Shown: positions 7,233 through 17,151 of the stretch, piece after piece
How the letters are laid out: each line of letters starts with the position of its first letter
Position numbering within the stretch: the stretch's first letter is position 1
From: Xanthomonas sp. F10
GTDB taxonomy: Bacteria > Pseudomonadota > Gammaproteobacteria > Xanthomonadales > Xanthomonadaceae
Assembly (NCBI RefSeq): GCF_014206815.1
Contig: NZ_JACHNP010000001.1
Coordinates: forward strand, 1,888,456 to 1,952,455
DNA: 64,000 bases
Direction: 5' to 3'
Position numbers and translations under genes: made by a program
The notes under the pieces: generated by a model
Databases searched by the model: none
The model's input: only the letters and a program-made list of their open reading frames with translations
What the model was told of the DNA's origin: nothing

Positions 7233-10200
7233 GGCGCCGCCTCCGCCTCGATCACCAGTTCCAGCCGCACCGGCAACTCGCCGCTGCCCTCGCGCCCCTG
7301 CGCCTGCCCGACCACGCTCAGGCGCCCTGGCTTCGCATAGGCGGCCGACGCCAGCGGCGACCAACGCACCGGCACGCGCTCGCGCGAACCGTCGTTGTAC
7401 TGCACGGAGACCAGCTCCGGCAGCGCCGGCACCTGCCCTGCAGGCACGTGCAACGGCGGCGGCGCTTGCACGGTGGTGAGCTGGCCCGGTGCGGTCGCGC
7501 GGACCCAGACGCTGGCAGTCACCGGCACGCCGCCGTCGGCCAGGCCCTGCACCTGCACGCGGCCCTCGCCGGCCAGCGCCGCCACATCGACTTGCGACCA
7601 GCGCACGCCCAGCCGGCCCCAGCTGCCGTCGGCGAAGTAGCCGGCGATGCGTGCCGGCAACGTCGGCGCCTGCCCAGGCGCGATACGCACGTCCACCGCT
7701 TCGGTCGCCACCGCACGCTCGGCGAACACCTGCCATTCGTCCATGCCGACCGCGTAATGGCCTTCGCCCTGCACCGCAGTCTGCAGCACCGCGCGCAAGG
7801 CCGTGGTGACCACCGGCGCGAATGCCACGCGACTCGGCGCGCCATTACCCTGCACCGGATAACCGCCGCGCACGGCGATGTCGCGCCACTGCGTACCATC
7901 GAGGTATTGCAGCGTCCACCCGCGCGGCAACGCCACCCCGCCCTGCGGCTGGTCGTCCCAGAAGTACAGCGCCGCCGCGCTCAGCCGCTGCGCTTGCGGC
8001 CACTGATACTGCACCCACACCGAGGCGGGCTGCGCGCGCCCCCAACTGCCCCAGCGGCGGTCGGCGGCGGGCTCCTGGTCCGGCGCCGGCAGCAGTCCAT
8101 CGTTGAGCGCCTGCAGGCGGTGATGGCCGGCGGTGAATTGCGCGCTCGGCGTGGCCTGGCCTTGCACCTGCAGGGCCTGCCCGGCCGGGGTCGCTGCCGC
8201 GATCACCGCCACCTCGGCGTGCCCCTGCAACGCGCCATCGTCGGCCTGCAACTGCAGGGTGTAGGCGCCGGGCGCAGTGAAGCGCACCTCGGTCGTGGCC
8301 GCCTGCGGCTGCTCGAACAGCGCCGCACCACCGGGGGGTGCCTGCAGCATGCGCCAGTGCAGGGAAAGCGTGCCGTTCGGCAGTGCGTCGTCGCCGACCC
8401 GCCCGGCCAGGCGCACCACGCCGCCGGCACTGCTGCCGTCTTCCTGCCAGGCCTCGACCTTCGGCGCCTGGTTGCCCTGCGCCGCCGGCGCCGCGGCACC
8501 GCTGGCATAGGCCTGGATCTCCTTGATCCCGGTGCGCAGCGCGCCTGCATGGGTCACTTGCACGCGCCAGCGCTGCGCGCGTAGCGGCGGGAAACGGACG
8601 CGGTTGCGGTTGCCCTGTGCGATCGGCGTATCGCGCACCTGGCCCGGCACGGTCTTCCACACGTCCTCATCAAGATACTGCAGCACGTACAGCCACGGCG
8701 GCGCATAGCCGGCACGCGTACCCGACGGAAAACCGTGCTGCTCGCCTGCGGGCGAGGAGCTGCGATAGAAGTACACGCGCAGGTCATCCAGGGTCTGCGG
8801 CCGGCCCAGATCCAGTTCCAGCCAGTCGCTGCTGCTGCTCGAACCGGCGGTGCCCCAGAACGGTTCGTTGGCGGTGCTGCCGTCGACCGCCGCAGTGGCC
8901 GGAAATCCGTCGGTCGCGTAGCTGGCGCTGACCGCCGCGCCCTGCGCCAGGTTGCGCGCGCCCGGCGGCAGCGCGGTATCGAGCCCGGCATCGGCCAACA
9001 CCGCACCGATCCGCGCCGCGCCGGGAAACCGCACCTGCTGCGGCGCCTGCAGCGCCAGCCGGTGCGCGGCCAGCACCTGCATCTGCGCGGCACCGGCATT
9101 GACTGCATCCGGCAAGGCCTGCACGCGGCCGCTGGCAGGGTCGTACAGCAGGTGTGCCAGGCGGTCGACGGTGAAGGCCAGACGCCCGTCCAGGTACAGC
9201 GAATAGCCTTTCGGCGCGGCGCCGCCATAGCGGCGACCGTCGCGGTCCCAGACGATGCTCAGGTCGCGGTCGCGGTAGCGCAGCCGGTCGGCGGCGAAAT
9301 GGTCCCAGCCGATGTCGATCGGATACAGCTCGATCAGGGCATCGCTGCGCGGACGCAGGCCCATCGCATCCTCGATCACGGTGAAGTTGGTGGCGCCGAG
9401 CTGGGTGTGGTGGATCCACGAACGGTAGCCGATGCGGCCGCCATCGGCGGCGCTGCCCTGCGCCCAGAACTCGTTCTGGTCCGGATAGCGGTTGTCGCCG
9501 TCGATGTAGTGCGCCCACGCGTTCCAGTACAGCAGTGTGCGGTAGCTGGACGCGTCCAGGTACGGGCTGGGGTAATCGCGCAACACGCTGCCGAGCAGGC
9601 GGAACGCCACGGTGGAATTGATCACCGAGAAATTGTTGCTGCCGCCGGCGCCGCGCGCCTGTGCATCGGCCTGGTTGGCGGTGTAGAACGGGAACAGCGG
9701 GAACTGCCGGGCGTCGGCGAACAGGCGCAGCGCGCGCACGTACTTGGGGTCGTCGTCGGCATCGCCGTGCTTGGGCATCAGGCCGACACTGAAGGGGTAG
9801 TAGTTGTTGGTCTCCTTCCAATCCACCGGCAGCTGCGGCCCGTCGGCCTGGCGCTGCTTGAGCAGGTCGCCGTGCAGGCCCATGCCGTCGGCCTTTGCGC
9901 TGTGGTCCTGCCACAGCACATCGAGCACGGCGCGGCGGATCTTCGCCGCCAGCGTCTGCATGCGCGTGGCGGTGGCGGTATCGCCGGCCACCTGCGCGGC
10001 CTGCGCGGCGGCCAGCGCATTGGCGTACACATACGCGCTCTCGCTGCGGTCCATGCGCGGGGCGCCATGGCGCTTGGCCCAGTCGAAGGACACCGCGTCG
10101 GCGTCGTTGCCGGTCATCGCCGCCCAGTCGTATTCGATCAGGCCATTGCCGTTGCGGTCGTAGGCGCGCAGCAGCGCTTCCACGTCGGCGCTGGCGTAGC

Positions 10201-11536
10201 GCGCCAGTTGTCCTGCGATCGCCGGTGGCCCGCCGTGCACCTGGTAGGCGCGCCAGGCGGCGGCACTGAGATATTGCGCGTAGGAGTTGGACCAGTTCTC
10301 CGGCGCACCGGGGTTGTCCACGTACTTGCCGCCGCCGGCGGTCTCGCCGGCGCCGAGCCAGGAGCCGTACGCGTACAGCGGATCGCGCAGGTACTTGAGG
10401 TCGTCGATGAACATACCGGTAGTGAGCACGATGGCGTTGTCGTAGCCGAGCACGCCTTCGATCGCCACCGGAAACTGGTAGTCGTTGCCGGGCACCGCCG
10501 CATCCAGGAAATTGAAGCGCAGCAGCCACCAGCGGTAGAACAGGGTCTTGTCGAGATTGTCCTCGGGCGTGTCCAGGTACGGCAGGTTGTCGGCCCACCA
10601 GCGGTTGTAGGCGACGACGTGGTCCCGGTAGGCCTGCTGCGGCGACTGCGCGACGAGGTGCCGGTATTCCTGGAGCGACGCCGGCAACTCGTGGGCGATC
10701 AGCCCCAGCTGTACTTTCAAGGTCGACGCCGGCCCGTGCGCCGGCACGGCCAATGGCCGCGCGATGCTCGCACCATCGACCGCGAAGCCATCGCCGGACA
10801 GGCGCGGGAACAGCGTGGTGATGGCGTTATGGGTGACGAAGGCGCCGGTCAATTCGGCACCGTCGGGATGCGTGGCCATCGGTGAGGCCGCGCGCAGGGT
10901 CAACGTGTGAGCGACGCCGTCGGCACTGGACACCGTGACCTCGGCCACCGCCACGTTCTGCTCGGTGATGAACTTGACCAATTGCAGGCGCACGCCGGCA
11001 CCGGCGTAGACGCTGCTGAAATAGCTCGGCGTCTGTCGCCGCTGCGCACTGTCCTCGACCAGCGCGATCGGCACGCCATCGCGCTCCAGTTGCAGGCGGA
11101 ACAGCGCGTCGTGGCCGGTCTTGTGCACATAGGCCACGTCGCCGACGAAGCCAGGCTCCTCCGGCTTGTGCGTGTACAGGTAGGCGGCGCGGCCACGGCT
11201 GAACAGCCAGTTGTTGCTGTCGCCGAAGCCGCCGCCGGTGCCCTGCCGCGCGAGGAGGCGATCGATCCAGAAATCGCGGCCGGGCGCGCTGCCTGCCCCC
11301 GCCGCCAGGTCGGCGGCGAACACCCGCTGCAACTGGCCCTGCCCCCGCCCCGGCGCGAACGCCACGCCGTTGTCCGGCAGCGGATGCGCATCGCCGGTAA
11401 AACGCGGCATCCCGATCGCGGCATTGCTGGGCTGCAGACCTTCGCCATCGCGGTCGAGCAGATCGCCGCTGGTGGCCGACGCTGAAACCGCCACCGCAAA
11501 CAGCAGGCAACCTAGAAGGGCGGCGCCGCACCGCAT
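7229..11536 (-). CDS. Large exported GH121-like enzyme (candidate beta-L-arabinobiosidase) with accessory domains
   Basis: A 1,435-residue secreted protein. After a signal peptide (residues 1-21) comes a beta-sandwich, then an (alpha/alpha)6 barrel of roughly residues 250-800 with sugar-hydrolase features such as GYDNAIVLTTG, WKETNNYYPFSVG and SWIHHTQLGATNF. A discoidin-like domain and several Ig/Big_4-like repeats follow. HypBA2 (GH121) of Bifidobacterium, which releases arabinobiose from hydroxyproline, has the same barrel-plus-Ig build, and plant-pathogenic Xanthomonas are known to carry HypBA1/HypBA2/GH43 sets. The GH121 call is therefore good inference rather than proof. A TTG at 11,575 overlapping the receptor stop (TTGA) with AGGA 7 bases before it may be the true start; the ATG at 11,536 is used here. 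Confidence 0.65.
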   Translation of the reverse strand: MRCGAALLGCLLFAVAVSASATSGDLLDRDGEGLQPSNAAIGMPRFTGDAHPLPDNGVAFAPGRGQGQLQRVFAADLAAGAGSAPGRDFWIDRLLARQGTGGGFGDSNNWLFSRGRAAYLYTHKPEEPGFVGDVAYVHKTGHDALFRLQLERDGVPIALVEDSAQRRQTPSYFSSVYAGAGVRLQLVKFITEQNVAVAEVTVSSADGVAHTLTLRAASPMATHPDGAELTGAFVTHNAITTLFPRLSGDGFAVDGASIARPLAVPAHGPASTLKVQLGLIAHELPASLQEYRHLVAQSPQQAYRDHVVAYNRWWADNLPYLDTPEDNLDKTLFYRWWLLRFNFLDAAVPGNDYQFPVAIEGVLGYDNAIVLTTGMFIDDLKYLRDPLYAYGSWLGAGETAGGGKYVDNPGAPENWSNSYAQYLSAAAWRAYQVHGGPPAIAGQLARYASADVEALLRAYDRNGNGLIEYDWAAMTGNDADAVSFDWAKRHGAPRMDRSESAYVYANALAAAQAAQVAGDTATATRMQTLAAKIRRAVLDVLWQDHSAKADGMGLHGDLLKQRQADGPQLPVDWKETNNYYPFSVGLMPKHGDADDDPKYVRALRLFADARQFPLFPFYTANQADAQARGAGGSNNFSVINSTVAFRLLGSVLRDYPSPYLDASSYRTLLYWNAWAHYIDGDNRYPDQNEFWAQGSAADGGRIGYRSWIHHTQLGATNFTVIEDAMGLRPRSDALIELYPIDIGWDHFAADRLRYRDRDLSIVWDRDGRRYGGAAPKGYSLYLDGRLAFTVDRLAHLLYDPASGRVQALPDAVNAGAAQMQVLAAHRLALQAPQQVRFPGAARIGAVLADAGLDTALPPGARNLAQGAAVSASYATDGFPATAAVDGSTANEPFWGTAGSSSSSDWLELDLGRPQTLDDLRVYFYRSSSPAGEQHGFPSGTRAGYAPPWLYVLQYLDEDVWKTVPGQVRDTPIAQGNRNRVRFPPLRAQRWRVQVTHAGALRTGIKEIQAYASGAAAPAAQGNQAPKVEAWQEDGSSAGGVVRLAGRVGDDALPNGTLSLHWRMLQAPPGGAALFEQPQAATTEVRFTAPGAYTLQLQADDGALQGHAEVAVIAAATPAGQALQVQGQATPSAQFTAGHHRLQALNDGLLPAPDQEPAADRRWGSWGRAQPASVWVQYQWPQAQRLSAAALYFWDDQPQGGVALPRGWTLQYLDGTQWRDIAVRGGYPVQGNGAPSRVAFAPVVTTALRAVLQTAVQGEGHYAVGMDEWQVFAERAVATEAVDVRIAPGQAPTLPARIAGYFADGSWGRLGVRWSQVDVAALAGEGRVQVQGLADGGVPVTASVWVRATAPGQLTTVQAPPPLHVPAGQVPALPELVSVQYNDGSRERVPVRWSPLASAAYAKPGRLSVVGQAQGREGSGELPVRLELVIEAEAAP

Positions 11537-11571
11537 GCGCGACGCGACGCCACCGAGTGCAGACAGGCGAC

Positions 11572-14400
11572 TCAAAACTCGGTCCTGATCCGCGCCCAGA
11601 AATAACGCCCGAGCGTGTCGTAGGTGAACGCGTCGGTGTTGGCCGCACTGGCGTAGCCGTAGTAGCGCGGCGGCGTGCGGTCGCCTAGGTTGTTCACGCC
11701 CAGCGCCAGGGTGCTGTGCAGGCGCTCGAACTTCCGGCTCACGCTGGCATCGTGGTAGGTCACCGTGCCGACCGGAAAGTACACGCAACTGCCGTCGGCG
11801 GCGGTGTTGACGCAGAAGTCCTCGTAGGCGCTACCGACCGTGGTACGGCCGATCAGACGGGTGTTCCAGCTCGCGTGCCAGGGACCGTTGTCCCAGTCGA
11901 GCGTGAAGTTCGCGCGCCAGCGTGGCAGATTGCCGTAGCTGGATTGTTCGCCCACGTAGTTGTGCGGATCGCCGCTGAACTTGTAGCTGGACAGGTAGGT
12001 GGCATCGACGCCGACGCGGAAGCGGCCCCAGGCGGTCTCGGGCAAGGCGTACTTGATGCCGACGTCGTCGCCGCGGATGTCGACCTTGCCGCTGTTGATC
12101 GCGAACGGCACGGTCACGCTGACCAGTTGCCCGGTGGGGCCGCGCTCGATCAACGGGCAGTAGGCACTCTGACCGTCGTAGCAGTACTGCAGCACCTGAT
12201 TCAGACCGACGCCGTTGATCATGTCGTCGAGAGTGACGCGCCAGCTATCCAGGTTCAGCGACAGCCCCTCGGCCCAGCCCGGGTCGTACACCGCGCCGAT
12301 GTTGTAGGAACGGCCCTGCTCGGGCTTGATCGCGAAACCGGCGTTGGCCGAGCCGGTGGTGAGCACGGTGAAGGTGGAGGTGTTGACGAAACGGCCATTG
12401 GTCGGCACGTTGGCGCAGGCCGCGGGATTGCCGCCGCCGGTGTAGCCGTTGCACGGATCCGTGTAGTCGGCGACGTCGTCGACCACGCCGTTGTACGGCG
12501 AGCCGTACAGGTCGCCCAGCGCCGGCGCGCGGAACACCTGCGAGCCGGTGGCGCGGATCAGCAGGTTGTCGATCGGCCGCCATTCCAGCGCGACTTTGCT
12601 GTTGGTGGTGCTGCCCCAGTAGTCGTAGCGCGAGTAGCGCGTGCCCAGGTTGAGGTTCAGCGCCTGCGCGCCGGTCACGCCCTTGAGCAGCGGCACCAGC
12701 ACTTCGGCGTAGGCCTCCTTGATGGTCTCGTCGTGGCCCTGGTTCATGATGCAGCCGTCGTTGTAGTCGCAGTTGCCTTCCGCATCGGCGGCCGCCACCG
12801 GGTTGCTGGTGCCCTGCGAGAAGCCGTTCTTGCGGAACGACAGGCCGAACGCGGCCTGCACCGGCCCGGCCGGCATCGCGAACAGGTCGCCGTTGACGCT
12901 GGCCTCGGCGAACTTCATGGTGCTCTCGTCGATCAGGTCGACCGCGCTCTGGGTGGCCTTGATGCCGGCGATGGTGGCCGGATCGTCCGGGTTGAACACG
13001 TTGATCGGGGTACAGCCGGCGATGACGTTGCCGGGCGTGCCGCACTTGATGGTGCCGTCGCTGTCGCGGAACGAGGCGCCCACCGCGTTGTTCAGCGCCG
13101 AGGTGATGGAGAAGCCGTTGCGCACCAGGGTGTCCTTGTAGTGCGCGTAGCCGGCCGCCGCGTCCCACTGCCAGCTGCTGTCGCCGAACTTGCCGCGCAG
13201 GCCGGCGACGATGTTGGTCTGGTACATCGTCGAGGTGTAGACGCGGGTGTTGGCCGGTACCGAGCGCAGCAGGTAGCGGCTGAGCTGGGCGCCGAAGGGG
13301 TTGTAGTAGTTCTGCGCGGCGTTGGGCAGTTCCAGGCCGTAGGCGGTGAGCTGCGAGGTGGTCTCGCTGCGGGTCCAGAACATGTCCAGGTAGCCCTGCA
13401 CGTTCGGGGTGAAGTCGAAACTGGCGTGCGCCGAGGCGTTGGTGCGCTGCACCGGGGTGATCAGGTACTGGCCGGTGTACGCGTCGTAGCCTTCGACTGC
13501 CTGGCTGTAGGTGTGGAAATCGCCCGCGGTCACCTGGCCGGGTGCCAGGTTCGCGTTGGGGGTCAGCACGCTGCCATTGCCGAGGAAGGCGCGGGTGCCG
13601 TTGCCGCGGCGCTCCACCACGTCGCCGTTGAGATAGCTCTGCGCGGTGCGCGCATAGTCGCGGTCGCTGTCGTACAGCGCGTTCATGGAACTGCGGCTCA
13701 CACCCAGGATCAGCCCGCCGCGGTCCCAGGTCTTGCCCCACTCCAGGCCGAGCGAACGGCGGTTGCCATCGCCGTGGGTGCTCAGGCCGTAGTCGGCGGT
13801 GGCGGCGAAGCCGTCGTACCTGTCCTTGAGGATGATGTTGACCACGCCGGCGATGGCGTCGGAGCCGTACACCGACGAGGCGCCGTCGGTGAGCACCTCG
13901 ATGCGCTCGACCATCGCCGCCGGAATCGCGTTGACGTCCACGCCGGGCGCGGCGGCGACGCTGCTGGCAGGTCCGGCCATGCGGTGGCCGTTGACCAGCA
14001 CCAGGGTGCGCTCGGGGCCGAGATTGCGCAGCGAGACCAGCGCACGGCCGTGGCTGAAGCCGGAATTGAGCGCCACGTTGGGCATGTTGCCGGCCATCGC
14101 CGGCAGCTGCTGCAGCAACTGGCCGAGCGTGTTCTGGCCGCTGTCCTCGATGCGCTGGCGGTCGATGGTGATGACCGGGCTGGCGGTCTCGGCATCGACC
14201 CGGCGCAGATGGCTGCCGGTGACGCTGACCCGTTCCAGCGTGGTCGCCTGGGTGTCCTGCGTCTGCGCATCCTGCGCCTGCACCGCTGGCGCGAGCAGGG
14301 CCAGCGCGGTGCAGATGGCCGCAGCCAGTGGACCGGGTTGCGGCGCGGCACGCCAGGAACACGGGAGCAGCGGCACAACGCGTTCGAGCAAAGACGGCAT
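11572..14400 (-). CDS. TonB-dependent outer-membrane receptor
   Basis: A 942-residue receptor. The signal peptide ends near residue 42 (PAVQA). A plug domain follows (SPVITIDRQRIEDSGQNTL; TDGASSVYGSDAIAGVVNI), then a 22-strand barrel ending in the terminal Phe of RTEF. The ATG at 14,400 has AGGAG 7 bases upstream; the frame is open further but unsupported. It is first in an operon with the GH121-like and GH43 genes, whose starts overlap preceding stops, so the receptor probably imports arabino-oligosaccharides or glycopeptides released by them. The long upstream gap carries shared motif copy 3. Confidence 0.92.
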   Translation of the reverse strand: MPSLLERVVPLLPCSWRAAPQPGPLAAAICTALALLAPAVQAQDAQTQDTQATTLERVSVTGSHLRRVDAETASPVITIDRQRIEDSGQNTLGQLLQQLPAMAGNMPNVALNSGFSHGRALVSLRNLGPERTLVLVNGHRMAGPASSVAAAPGVDVNAIPAAMVERIEVLTDGASSVYGSDAIAGVVNIILKDRYDGFAATADYGLSTHGDGNRRSLGLEWGKTWDRGGLILGVSRSSMNALYDSDRDYARTAQSYLNGDVVERRGNGTRAFLGNGSVLTPNANLAPGQVTAGDFHTYSQAVEGYDAYTGQYLITPVQRTNASAHASFDFTPNVQGYLDMFWTRSETTSQLTAYGLELPNAAQNYYNPFGAQLSRYLLRSVPANTRVYTSTMYQTNIVAGLRGKFGDSSWQWDAAAGYAHYKDTLVRNGFSITSALNNAVGASFRDSDGTIKCGTPGNVIAGCTPINVFNPDDPATIAGIKATQSAVDLIDESTMKFAEASVNGDLFAMPAGPVQAAFGLSFRKNGFSQGTSNPVAAADAEGNCDYNDGCIMNQGHDETIKEAYAEVLVPLLKGVTGAQALNLNLGTRYSRYDYWGSTTNSKVALEWRPIDNLLIRATGSQVFRAPALGDLYGSPYNGVVDDVADYTDPCNGYTGGGNPAACANVPTNGRFVNTSTFTVLTTGSANAGFAIKPEQGRSYNIGAVYDPGWAEGLSLNLDSWRVTLDDMINGVGLNQVLQYCYDGQSAYCPLIERGPTGQLVSVTVPFAINSGKVDIRGDDVGIKYALPETAWGRFRVGVDATYLSSYKFSGDPHNYVGEQSSYGNLPRWRANFTLDWDNGPWHASWNTRLIGRTTVGSAYEDFCVNTAADGSCVYFPVGTVTYHDASVSRKFERLHSTLALGVNNLGDRTPPRYYGYASAANTDAFTYDTLGRYFWARIRTEF

Positions 14401-14732
14401 CGGAAATCTCCTGAGCGGCGGCCTGGCGATCGCTGGAGCGCCGCCCTTCCCCAGGCGACCGCCCCGTCGCCAGCGCGTGTGGCGGATACGAAAACGGACG
14501 TGTCCACGCAGGCGCCACCGGATGGGACGATCCCGACGCCGTCTGCACGGCGACGCGCACGACCCATGCGCTGCGTCCCCGGTCATGCGCAGGACTCTCC
14601 CCCTGGACAGTCACTGCACGGCCACAATGTGCGCGTAGGATGCGCGCGGCGTCTTGTCGTATTTATCGGGAAAACGTGCGGAATACCGCACTGCCCCGCC
14701 GCCTGGCGGGACGTTTCCGACTTTTTCGCCAC
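14401..14732. other. Intergenic region upstream of the receptor operon
   Basis: A 332-base gap between the Tat-exported protein gene and the receptor. It contains shared motif copy 3 at 14649-14691 and no supported gene. An AT-rich stretch (TATTTATCGGGAAAA, 14660-14674) lies between the two halves of the motif and could be a promoter element. Confidence 0.5.
14649..14691 (-). promoter_or_regulatory. Shared two-part motif, copy 3 (upstream of the TonB receptor operon)
   Basis: GCGTCTTG begins at 14649 and TGCGG at 14677. The second half is a perfect palindrome, GTGCGG-AATA-CCGCAC (14676-14691). The site lies about 250-290 bases before the receptor ATG. Confidence 0.6.
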
Positions 14733-17099
14733 TCAGCCGTAGACGGCCGAAATCGCCACCGTCGCCGCGCTGCCGGCCGGGACCAGCACACGCTCGTTGC
14801 GCGGCCCCGACAGCGCCGCCGGCTGCCCGTCCAGCCGCACCTCCTGCAGGCGGGTGCCGGCCGGCACGCGCAGGGTCAGCCAGGTCCGCACCGGCCGCTG
14901 CGCCGGCAGCGTCACGCTGCCGGCGATGCGCTTGCGCGCCGGATCCCCCTGCAGCGTCAGCGACACCCTGCCCCAGCGCGTCGGCGCCGCCTCGATCGCG
15001 ATCGTCTCGCCGCTGCCCAGCCAGCCGCGCGGCAGCGCCCGCGCCAGGAACAGTTCCTCGCCGGCGCTGTCCTCGAACACCAGCATCCAGCGCAGCAGCA
15101 GCGGGATGGTCATCTGCGCGGGAATGCAGAACAGCGGCATGCCGCCGGTGATGCCGCTGACCTCGCCCGCCGTCCAACTGCCGCGGGTATGCACGTGGTA
15201 GCGGTGCGCGTACAGGAACAGCAGGTATTCCTCGATGCGGTCCAGGCGCAACAACTGCTGCGCGTAGCCGTAGGAGATGAAGCCGAGCAGGTCGCGCCCC
15301 TCCGGCGTCGGCGCGGTGATGTTGCCGACCACGCCGAGGCTGGTGCCGCCGTGGCCGCGCACGCAGTCGATGACCAGGTGCGCCAGGTCGTCGGGCAGCA
15401 CGTCGGCCTGCAGCAGTTCGGCATAGGCGCGGTGGGGCCAGCCCTGCTCGCTGGGGTGTTCCTGCTGCAGCGACTGGCGAAAGGTGAGCTTCACTCCGGG
15501 CAGCGGGCCGATGTAGGGCGGCTTCAGATCGCGGCGGACGTTGCCGCGCAGGGTCCGCAGCAGTTGTGCGGACAGCTGCTGCGCGCGGCGCTGCCACTGC
15601 GCCGCGGCGGCCTGCCCGCCCGGCCCGGCGATGCCGCTCCACACCGCGGCCAGGTCCTGCCAGCCGCGCACCGCCAGCGCGCTGTTGGCGTAGTACGGCT
15701 TCCACCACACCTGCGGGTCGGGGAACAGGCAGGCGTCGGATTCGTTCCAGCCGTGGAGCAGGCCGTGCCCCGGCGCCGAGGCCGGCAGGCGCAGGCTGGC
15801 GTCGTGCAGTTCGGCCAGCACCTGCGCGGTGGCGGCGATCTTGTCGCGGTGCTTGCGCAGCAGTGCGGCATCGCCGGTGTAGCGCAGGTAGCGCGCCAGT
15901 AGCGACAGGGTCAGGCCGAACTGGCCGGTCTCCGGGCCGCGCATGTTGACCATGCCGTCGGCCTGCACGAAGTCGTTGAAGTAGCCGTCCAGCACCGCCG
16001 CCGCCTGGCCGAAACGGCCCCATTCCAGGTTGGCGTACAGCGAACTGGTGAAGGTGTCCTGGAAGCCGTCGTACTCGTTGCCGTAGTAGTCGCGATCCAC
16101 CGCGCCGTACTTGGGATAGGTGCCGCCCGGGCGCACCACCAGTTCGCGGGCGAAGGCGAAGCGCGCCATGTCGCGCCAGCTCGGGTCCGGGGTCTGCGCC
16201 TGCACGGCATCGGCGAGTTGCGCCTGCCAGTAACCGGCGAAGGCGAGCAGGCCGCGGTAGAAGTCCTCGGCACTGCGCGGGCCGCGCCGCGGCGGGTAGT
16301 CGGGATAGCTGTAGCCGTACACCACCTTGCTGACCTTGCCGTGCTCGACCAGCGCGCTGCGGTGCCAGGTCTGCACCACGAAGCGATCTTCGGCCAGCAC
16401 GTCGGCGAACAGCAGGATGTCGTAGTAGCGGCCCTCGCCGGCCGGCACCACCTTGCGCACCGCCGGCATCCAGCCGCCGAGCAGGCCTTCGCTGCGGCGC
16501 CGCACCAGCTCGTCCTTGCCCAGCTCGGGGAACGCCTGGATCGCGCGATAGCAGCGGGTGCGCCCGTCGGGGTACACCGGCATGGTGTCGGCGCATTCGC
16601 GGGTGCCGACGAATGTGGTCCACGGCAGGCGCCCGTTGTAGTCCTTGGGATCCAGTTGCGAGGCCGGCGGCGGCGCCACGTCGCGCACCTCGTCGGCGCG
16701 CGGGTCGCCATCGCGCAGCAGGCGATCGGCAAGCAGGTCGGCATCGGCCATTGCCACTTCGGCCAGGGCCATGCCGAAATACGGCGCCTGCGCCGCCGGA
16801 TATACCGCTTCGGTGCGCTTGCCCAGTACCAGCGCCCCGCCCGGCCCGCGCAAGGTCAGATCGCCATCGGGCTGGCGCAGGTCTTCGTAGACCTCCCAGG
16901 TCGCACCGGCCTCGACGAAACGGCATTGCAGCGTATGCCCGGCAAGCGCGTCGGCCGCAAGCGGCCGCAGTTGCGGCGGTGCCGGCGCCCGCGCGGCACT
17001 GGCCGCTGTCGTTGCCGCAGCGGCACGCCCGGCCAGCGCTTCCACGCCGGCAACCGCGCCGGCCGCCAGGCCCTGCCGCAGGAAATCTCTCCGATCCAT
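14733..17099 (-). CDS. Tat-exported protein, probable six-hairpin glycosidase-like enzyme of unknown specificity
   Basis: A 788-residue protein beginning MDRRDFLRQGLAAG, a twin-arginine signal followed by an Ala-rich hydrophobic region to about residue 31. The middle (about 280-680) has the helical, Trp/Tyr-rich pattern of (alpha/alpha)6 glycosidases (YDGFQDTFTSSLYANLEW; LHGWNESDACLF; GWPHRAYAELL), and the last 100 residues are beta-rich. No recognised family can be named with confidence. It is transcribed alone behind shared motif copy 4, so it should be co-induced with the receptor and the GH127/146 gene. A role in releasing another sugar of plant glycoproteins or arabinans is inference only. 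Confidence 0.6.
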   Translation of the reverse strand: MDRRDFLRQGLAAGAVAGVEALAGRAAAATTAASAARAPAPPQLRPLAADALAGHTLQCRFVEAGATWEVYEDLRQPDGDLTLRGPGGALVLGKRTEAVYPAAQAPYFGMALAEVAMADADLLADRLLRDGDPRADEVRDVAPPPASQLDPKDYNGRLPWTTFVGTRECADTMPVYPDGRTRCYRAIQAFPELGKDELVRRRSEGLLGGWMPAVRKVVPAGEGRYYDILLFADVLAEDRFVVQTWHRSALVEHGKVSKVVYGYSYPDYPPRRGPRSAEDFYRGLLAFAGYWQAQLADAVQAQTPDPSWRDMARFAFARELVVRPGGTYPKYGAVDRDYYGNEYDGFQDTFTSSLYANLEWGRFGQAAAVLDGYFNDFVQADGMVNMRGPETGQFGLTLSLLARYLRYTGDAALLRKHRDKIAATAQVLAELHDASLRLPASAPGHGLLHGWNESDACLFPDPQVWWKPYYANSALAVRGWQDLAAVWSGIAGPGGQAAAAQWQRRAQQLSAQLLRTLRGNVRRDLKPPYIGPLPGVKLTFRQSLQQEHPSEQGWPHRAYAELLQADVLPDDLAHLVIDCVRGHGGTSLGVVGNITAPTPEGRDLLGFISYGYAQQLLRLDRIEEYLLFLYAHRYHVHTRGSWTAGEVSGITGGMPLFCIPAQMTIPLLLRWMLVFEDSAGEELFLARALPRGWLGSGETIAIEAAPTRWGRVSLTLQGDPARKRIAGSVTLPAQRPVRTWLTLRVPAGTRLQEVRLDGQPAALSGPRNERVLVPAGSAATVAISAVYG

Positions 17100-17151
17100 C
17101 TACCGTCCCCGATGCAATGCGATCGTCGCATCGTGCGCTGCGCGCGCCGCA

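Noticed and set aside
8735-10885. Plus-strand open frame (716 codons) opposite the GH121-like gene
   Set aside because: Shadow frame; no motif or binding site, and the minus strand encodes a clear exported enzyme.
11716-14742. Long plus-strand open frame (1,008 codons) opposite the TonB receptor
   Set aside because: Low-complexity translation with no recognisable motif, lying exactly opposite a well-defined receptor gene.
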